DNA from: an uncultured Eubacteriales bacterium | GTDB taxonomy: Bacteria > Bacillota > Clostridia > Lachnospirales > Anaerotignaceae | Direction of reading: 5' to 3' | DNA length: 11,657 bases | Assembly: GCA_934256695.1 (NCBI GenBank) | Contig: CAKQPE010000055.1 | Location: forward strand, 1-11,657 | In this document: in pieces, positions 7,853 through 11,657 of the stretch | Position numbering within the stretch: the first letter of the stretch is position 1 | Layout: each line of letters opens with the position of its first letter | Notes under the pieces: generated by a model | Databases searched by the model: none | Seen by the model: only the letters and a program-made list of their open reading frames with translations | Told to the model about the DNA's origin: nothing | Position numbers and translations under genes: made by a program

Positions 7853-7881
7853 ATTTTAATACTGCACAATATATTTGTCAA
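7853..7881 (-). promoter_or_regulatory. Sigma-A promoter of the riboswitch and surface-protein transcript
   Basis: A perfect -35 TTGACA (7881-7876) and -10 TAAAAT (7858-7853) are spaced by 17 bases on the minus strand. The predicted start at about 7846-7848 coincides with the first bases of the aptamer's P1 strand, which supports both calls. Confidence 0.88.
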
Positions 7882-8164
7882 TCTGTTGCATCGATTTACC
7901 TTTTCATAAAATTATTAAAATTCACCTTAATTATTTTTGTATCTTATATCTAATTTTTTATATATTTAGATGTATTTTTTATATCTATGTTGCCTGTAAA
8001 AATATATATATTTTGGTTAAATAGCCCAAACCAACTTAGTGTCCGTATTATTTATTTTATATGACATCCGAAATTATAATCTCAGCATAAATTACAGCTT
8101 AATATTTTCTCTGTAAACACCGAATATAATACACCATATATCTTCAAATACTTATAAAACGGGG
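7882..8164 (-). other. AT-rich intergenic DNA, no gene seen
   Basis: No open frame with a credible ribosome binding site is visible on either strand. The only structure noted is a short inverted repeat, TTGGTT/AACCAA, around 8013-8034, without a T-run directly after it. Together with 8165-8369 this makes a gap of more than 480 bases between ppdK and the riboswitch promoter. Confidence 0.5.
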
Positions 8165-8197
8165 CAAAGGAGACAGCGTTTTGTACTGTCTCCTTTG
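8165..8197. repeat. Perfect 12-bp inverted repeat with nine-base loop
   Basis: CAAAGGAGACAG (8165-8176) and CTGTCTCCTTTG (8186-8197) are exact complements. Read on the minus strand the stem is followed by CCCCGTTTTATAAG, a poor T-tract set off by four C; on the plus strand there is none. It could end or protect the ppdK transcript, but it is not a canonical terminator. Confidence 0.75.
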
Positions 8198-8239
8198 TAA
8201 GGTAGGATTACGATGTATGGTTTATGGTTTTGGTGCTGT

Positions 8240-8267
8240 ATAATAACCTGTTTGCACAGGGTATTAT
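8240..8267. repeat. Imperfect hairpin (12-bp stem, one mismatch)
   Basis: ATAATAACCTGT (8240-8251) and ACAGGGTATTAT (8256-8267) pair except at one position. On the minus strand the loop reads GCAA, a GNRA tetraloop. No T-tract follows on either strand. It sits between two other hairpins in the ppdK 3' region; its function is unknown. Confidence 0.6.
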
Positions 8268-8290
8268 CTAAAGTAATTTTACTGTTGCCT

Positions 8291-8337
8291 TTTAAGCCTT
8301 CCCTTGGGGGAAGGTGTCACGCAGTGACAGATGAGGG
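8291..8337 (-). repeat. Dispersed palindromic repeat element (double hairpin)
   Basis: Read on the minus strand the element runs CCCTCATCTGTCAC...GGCTTAAA. It holds two adjacent hairpins: TGTCAC-TGC-GTGACA (8329-8315) and CCTTCCC-CCAA-GGGAAGG (8314-8297). From memory, this 'CCTCATCxGTCA...CACCTTCCCC...GGGGAAGGCTTT' pattern recurs as short noncoding repeats in many gut Clostridia genomes and resembles a non-autonomous MITE-like unit. It lies 33 bases after the ppdK stop codon, where it would be transcribed into the 3' end of that mRNA. The repeat identity is from recollection; the hairpins are seen directly. Confidence 0.65.
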
Positions 8338-8369
8338 ACTGTTGTTCTACCCCTCAACCGTAATTTTCA

Positions 8370-11000
8370 TCAGTTCTTTGGGAATCTGATTGCAGCCTGT
8401 GCTGCGGCAAGTCTTGCAATAGGTACTCTGAAAGGTGAACATGATACATAATCAAGTCCTATCATTTCGCAGAACTCTATTGAAGATGGATCTCCGCCGT
8501 GTTCACCGCAGATTCCAAGATGAAGGTCAGGTCTTGTCTTTCTGCCTTTTTCTACGGCAATCTTCATAAGCTCGCCTACGCCTTCTCTGTCAAGCTTAGC
8601 TGTAGGGTCGCCTTCGTAAATCTTGTTGTCTATATAATCGGAAAGTATTCTTCCGGCGTCATCTCTTGAAAGACCGAATGTCATCTGTGTAAGGTCGTTT
8701 GTGCCGAATGAGAAGAACTCTGCCTCTGTAGCTATCTGGTCTGCTGTAAGAGCGGCTCTCGGAATTTCAATCATAGTACCTACAAGATACTTCATTTCCA
8801 TTCCGCTTTCTTTTATAAGCTTATCTGCTTCTTCTACTATAAGTTCTTTTACGAACTTCATTTCTTTTACGTGGCCTACAAGAGGAATCATTATTTCAGG
8901 AACAATGTTGTAGCCTTTATTCTTCTTTACTTCAAGAGCGGCTTCTATTATAGCTGATGCCTGCATTCTTGCTATTTCAGGATAGCTTACTGCAAGACGG
9001 CAGCCTCTGTGACCCATCATAGGGTTAAGCTCATGAAGACCTCTTGCTTTTATTTTAAGTTCTTCTACAGATTTGCCCATAACTTTTGCAATCTGTTCAA
9101 ATTCTTCGTCTGTATTAGGAAGGAACTCGTGAAGCGGCGGGTCAAGGAGACGTATTGTAACCGGTCTTTCCTGCATAGCTTCGTATATTCCTATAAAGTC
9201 TTTTTTCTGGAAAGGTTTAATTGCCTCAAGAGCGGCTTTTCTTTCTTCTTCAGAGTCGGAAAGAATCATTACACGGAATTTAAGTATACGGTTTTCTTCA
9301 AAGAACATATGCTCTGTTCTTGTAAGACCGATACCTTCTGCACCGAACTCAACAGCCTTTGCAGCATCGCTTGGTGTATCTGCGTTTGTTCTTACTTTAA
9401 GACGTCTTGTATTGTCTGCCCAGCTCATAAACTCGGCAAAGTCGCCTGAAATTGCAGGATCTGTTGTCGGAATATCTTCTCCGTAAATATTGCCTGTAGA
9501 TCCATCAAGAGAAATATAATCTCCCTCTTTGAATACTCTGCCGCCAAGTTCAAATGTCTTTTCGGCTTCATTCATCTTAATTGCTTCACAGCCGGATACA
9601 CAGCATCTGCCCATACCTCTTGCAACTACTGCCGCATGGCTTGTCATACCGCCTCTTACTGTAAGTATACCCTGTGCTGCTGCCATACCTTCAATATCTT
9701 CAGGGCTTGTTTCAAGACGAACAAGAACAACTCTTTCGCCTGTCTTTGCAGCTTCTTTTGCATCTTCTGCCGTAAAGTAAACTTTACCTGCACCGGCTCC
9801 CGGTGAAGCAGGAAGACCTTTTCCGATAGGTGTTGCGGCTTTAAGTGCCTTCTGGTCAAATGTAGGGTGAAGAATCTGGTCAAGCTGTTTAGGTTCTACT
9901 TTAAGAAGTGCTTCTTCCTTTGTAATAAGACCTTCTCTAACCATATCAACAGCTATTTTAAGAGCAGCTGCTGCTGTTCTCTTACCGTTTCTTGTCTGGA
10001 GGAAATAGAGTTTTCCGTTTTCTATTGTAAACTCCATATCCTGCATATCTTTGTAATGCTGTTCAAGTCTTGTTGAAAGCTCTATAAATTCTTTGTAAAC
10101 TTCCGGCATATCTTCTGCAAGTGTTGCAATAGGCTTTGGTGTTCTTACGCCTGCAACAACGTCTTCGCCCTGTGCATTGATAAGGTATTCACCGAAAATT
10201 TTCTTTTCGCCTGTTGCGGCATTTCTTGTAAATGCAACACCTGTACCTGATGTATTGCCCATGTTGCCGAATACCATTGACTGAACATTAACTGCTGTAC
10301 CCCAGCTGTAAGGTATATCGTTCATTCTTCTGTATACAAAAGCTCTTGGGTTGTCCCATGAGTGGAAAACGGCCTTTACTGCCGCAAAAAGCTGTTCGTG
10401 CGGATCCTGTGGGAATTCAACTTTCTGATCTTCGAAATAGATCTGTTTAAATTCTTCCGTTACTTTTTTAAGATCGTCTGCTGTAAGCTCTGTATCATAT
10501 TTAGCACCGACTGATTCTTTGTATTCATCAAGACGTCTTTCGAATTTTGATTTGTTTACGCCAATAACAACATCGGCAAACATCATAATAAATCTTCTGT
10601 ATGAATCATAAGCAAATCTTTCGTTATTTGTTTCTTTTGCAAGTCCTTTTACGGATACATCGTTAAGACCGAGGTTAAGAACCGTGTCCATCATGCCGGG
10701 CATAGATGCTCTTGCACCGGAACGTACGGATACAAGCAACGGATTTTTATCATCACCAAGTTTTTTGCCGGCTTTTTCTTCAAGCACAACAAGAGCATTG
10801 TCAATCTGTTCTTTTATTTCAGGTGAAAGTTCTTTTCCGTTTTCATTATAGTATGTACAAGCCTCTGTAGTAACTGTAAATCCCTGCGGTATAGGAAGCC
10901 CCATATTTGTCATTTCCGCAAGGTTTGCACCTTTGCCTCCAAGAAGCTCTCTCATTGAGGCGGCTCCTTCGTTAAACATATAAACATATTTCTTACTCAT
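8370..11000 (-). CDS. ppdK: Pyruvate,phosphate dikinase (PPDK)
   Basis: A complete 876-residue enzyme that interconverts pyruvate + ATP + Pi with phosphoenolpyruvate + AMP + PPi in the cytoplasm; in many anaerobes it works with PPi in glycolysis or in making PEP. The N-terminal ATP-grasp domain is evident (LLGGKGANLAEM, SVRSGARASMPGMMDT, ending near FLQTRNGKR). The central swivelling phosphohistidine domain has GGMTSHAAVVARG with the phospho-accepting His at residue 455, and the C-terminal PEP/pyruvate TIM barrel has GICGEHGGDPSS with the catalytic Cys at residue 831. Both numbers equal those of the C. symbiosum enzyme when counted from the ATG at 11000. I prefer that start to an in-frame GTG at 11009 because GGAG (about 11009-11012) is eight bases before the ATG and would overlap the GTG. 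The gene appears monocistronic with its own promoter. Confidence 0.98.
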   Translation of the reverse strand: MSKKYVYMFNEGAASMRELLGGKGANLAEMTNMGLPIPQGFTVTTEACTYYNENGKELSPEIKEQIDNALVVLEEKAGKKLGDDKNPLLVSVRSGARASMPGMMDTVLNLGLNDVSVKGLAKETNNERFAYDSYRRFIMMFADVVIGVNKSKFERRLDEYKESVGAKYDTELTADDLKKVTEEFKQIYFEDQKVEFPQDPHEQLFAAVKAVFHSWDNPRAFVYRRMNDIPYSWGTAVNVQSMVFGNMGNTSGTGVAFTRNAATGEKKIFGEYLINAQGEDVVAGVRTPKPIATLAEDMPEVYKEFIELSTRLEQHYKDMQDMEFTIENGKLYFLQTRNGKRTAAAALKIAVDMVREGLITKEEALLKVEPKQLDQILHPTFDQKALKAATPIGKGLPASPGAGAGKVYFTAEDAKEAAKTGERVVLVRLETSPEDIEGMAAAQGILTVRGGMTSHAAVVARGMGRCCVSGCEAIKMNEAEKTFELGGRVFKEGDYISLDGSTGNIYGEDIPTTDPAISGDFAEFMSWADNTRRLKVRTNADTPSDAAKAVEFGAEGIGLTRTEHMFFEENRILKFRVMILSDSEEERKAALEAIKPFQKKDFIGIYEAMQERPVTIRLLDPPLHEFLPNTDEEFEQIAKVMGKSVEELKIKARGLHELNPMMGHRGCRLAVSYPEIARMQASAIIEAALEVKKNKGYNIVPEIMIPLVGHVKEMKFVKELIVEEADKLIKESGMEMKYLVGTMIEIPRAALTADQIATEAEFFSFGTNDLTQMTFGLSRDDAGRILSDYIDNKIYEGDPTAKLDREGVGELMKIAVEKGRKTRPDLHLGICGEHGGDPSSIEFCEMIGLDYVSCSPFRVPIARLAAAQAAIRFPKN

Positions 11001-11094
11001 AATCCCCACTCCGTTTCACAGATATTTAGGTAAAAATATTTCTATTTTCATCATTTCAAAAAGTAATAAAACTGCGTTTTTGATTACGTGTTTT

Positions 11095-11123
11095 AGTATA
11101 GCATTATATTTTGATATTGGCAA
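11095..11123 (-). promoter_or_regulatory. Sigma-A promoter of ppdK
   Basis: On the minus strand TTGCCA (11123-11118) and TATACT (11100-11095) are spaced by 17 bases, with an extended -10 TGC directly before TATACT. A start near 11088 leaves a leader of about 88 bases, in which I see no riboswitch or attenuator. Confidence 0.8.
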
Positions 11124-11439
11124 TACAAAATTCAATAAAATTTCAAATATTTTTTACATATCCAAATTCATGCTATCATCGTCAAAATCGCCTAAAATAC
11201 GTATATTCGATATTTCATGCGACATTACAGCATAAAATTTATAAACTTTTTTATTTTTTATTTATATTTTAAATACAGTATTTTTATTACTATTTTCAAA
11301 ATATATAGGTAGTATTTTTTTGACTATGATATTTCTTTTAATAACTTACCTTTACAGTTTATTCAACAACAATAATAATTATTATAAAAATCGTAACTGT
11401 GCTGCTGTTTTTTATACCTTAATTATTTATTAAATCAAT
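11124..11439. other. AT-rich intergenic DNA, no gene seen
   Basis: A stretch of about 315 bases between the ATPase terminator and the ppdK promoter. It is rich in A/T runs and has no frame with a ribosome binding site, and no tRNA-like fold, riboswitch signature or direct repeat that I could recognise. Confidence 0.5.
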
Positions 11440-11476
11440 AAAAAAACAGACTTTGACTGTAATAAATCAAAGTCTG
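11440..11476 (-). terminator. Intrinsic terminator of the cation-ATPase gene
   Basis: On the minus strand CAGACTTTGA (11476-11467), a ten-base loop and TCAAAGTCTG (11456-11447) form a perfect 10-bp stem followed by seven T (11446-11440). It begins 20 bases after the stop codon of the upstream gene. Confidence 0.95.
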
Positions 11477-11495
11477 TAAATAAAACATTTTCTGT

Positions 11496-11657
11496 TTATT
11501 TTCTTATAATTGCCTTTCTTATCATATCAATAGGAATAACCATAAATGCAAGTATGATACATATAAGCCAGGACTTTACACTTAAACTTTCAACACTTAA
11601 AACCTCTCCGCCGAAAGTTACAAACAAGAACTGCATAACAAATATCGAAATCATTAC
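11496..11657 (-). CDS. C-terminal end of a P-type cation-transporting ATPase (5' part outside window)
   Basis: The last 53 codons and the TAA stop of a gene entering from the right edge. The visible protein reads VMISIFVMQFLFVTFGGEVL, then a short polar loop, SVKSWLICIILAFMVIPIDMIRK, and a basic tail. Two hydrophobic segments are joined by an F-G-G turn and followed by an S-W-L-I motif and a P-x-D-x-x-R-K end. This is the pattern of the last two membrane helices of PMCA/SERCA-like calcium-type ATPases (Cation_ATPase_C domain). The family pumps cations, often Ca2+, out of the cytoplasm using ATP. The catalytic DKTGT loop lies outside the window, so ion specificity cannot be judged and the family call rests on this short tail. 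A strong terminator follows, so it is the last gene of its transcript. Confidence 0.75.
   Translation of the reverse strand, partial: VMISIFVMQFLFVTFGGEVLSVESLSVKSWLICIILAFMVIPIDMIRKAIIRK

Noticed and set aside
9009..10076. Plus-strand frames and one short minus-strand frame inside ppdK
   Set aside because: They overlap highly conserved PPDK coding sequence in other frames and carry no recognisable domain.
11001..11009. GTG at 11009 as the start of ppdK, adding three residues
   Set aside because: The ribosome binding site would overlap that GTG. The ATG at 11000 has correct spacing and gives His455 and Cys831 numbering identical to the C. symbiosum enzyme.

Overview
The window is AT-rich DNA from a low-GC Gram-positive anaerobe, most likely a gut-type member of Clostridia. 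The pointers are strong GGAGG-type ribosome binding sites, consensus sigma-A promoters with 17-base spacers, a pyruvate,phosphate dikinase that keeps the residue numbering of the Clostridium symbiosum enzyme, a secreted protein ending in a copper-amine-oxidase-N ('stalk') domain, and a GEMM-I riboswitch. Genus or species cannot be fixed from the sequence alone. Every gene seen lies on the minus strand.

Reading in the direction of transcription (right to left): 11657-11496 is the C-terminal end of a P-type cation ATPase, closed by a strong intrinsic terminator (11440-11476). An AT-rich gap carries a sigma-A promoter (11095-11123) for a complete ppdK (11000-8370). A 3' region (8369-8165) follows, holding three hairpins, one of them a dispersed palindromic repeat. 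Next come about 280 bases of AT-rich DNA, then a compact control module: consensus promoter (7853-7881), c-di-GMP-I (GEMM-I) aptamer (7756-7848) and intrinsic terminator (7720-7750). About 175 bases downstream starts a 1911-residue secreted protein (7545-1810) with its own terminator (1764-1796). After that a promoter (1695-1723) drives a two-gene operon: a solute-binding lipoprotein (1565-756) and, two bases later, a single-pass membrane protein whose N-terminal 251 residues are visible (753-1) before the window ends; it is probably a sensor kinase.

The most interesting unit is the c-di-GMP riboswitch plus giant surface protein. The protein combines a signal peptide, an acidic linker, four tandem ~190-residue BspA-like leucine-rich blocks plus a partial fifth, a DUF4886/SGNH esterase-like domain with intact Ser and Asp-x-x-His, MucBP-like and InlB-type repeats, a Ser-rich linker and a C-terminal copper-amine-oxidase-N domain. 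The sequence GGCAATG occurs both in the aptamer P2 stem and in the terminator 3' arm. The two copies therefore compete for one complement, which suggests a simple switch that favours termination when ligand is bound. A second promoter-like sequence after the terminator could give expression that bypasses the riboswitch. The lipoprotein/membrane-sensor operon looks like a ligand-sensing pair rather than a transporter, because no permease or ATPase gene is visible beside it. ppdK and the ATPase fragment are ordinary housekeeping genes.
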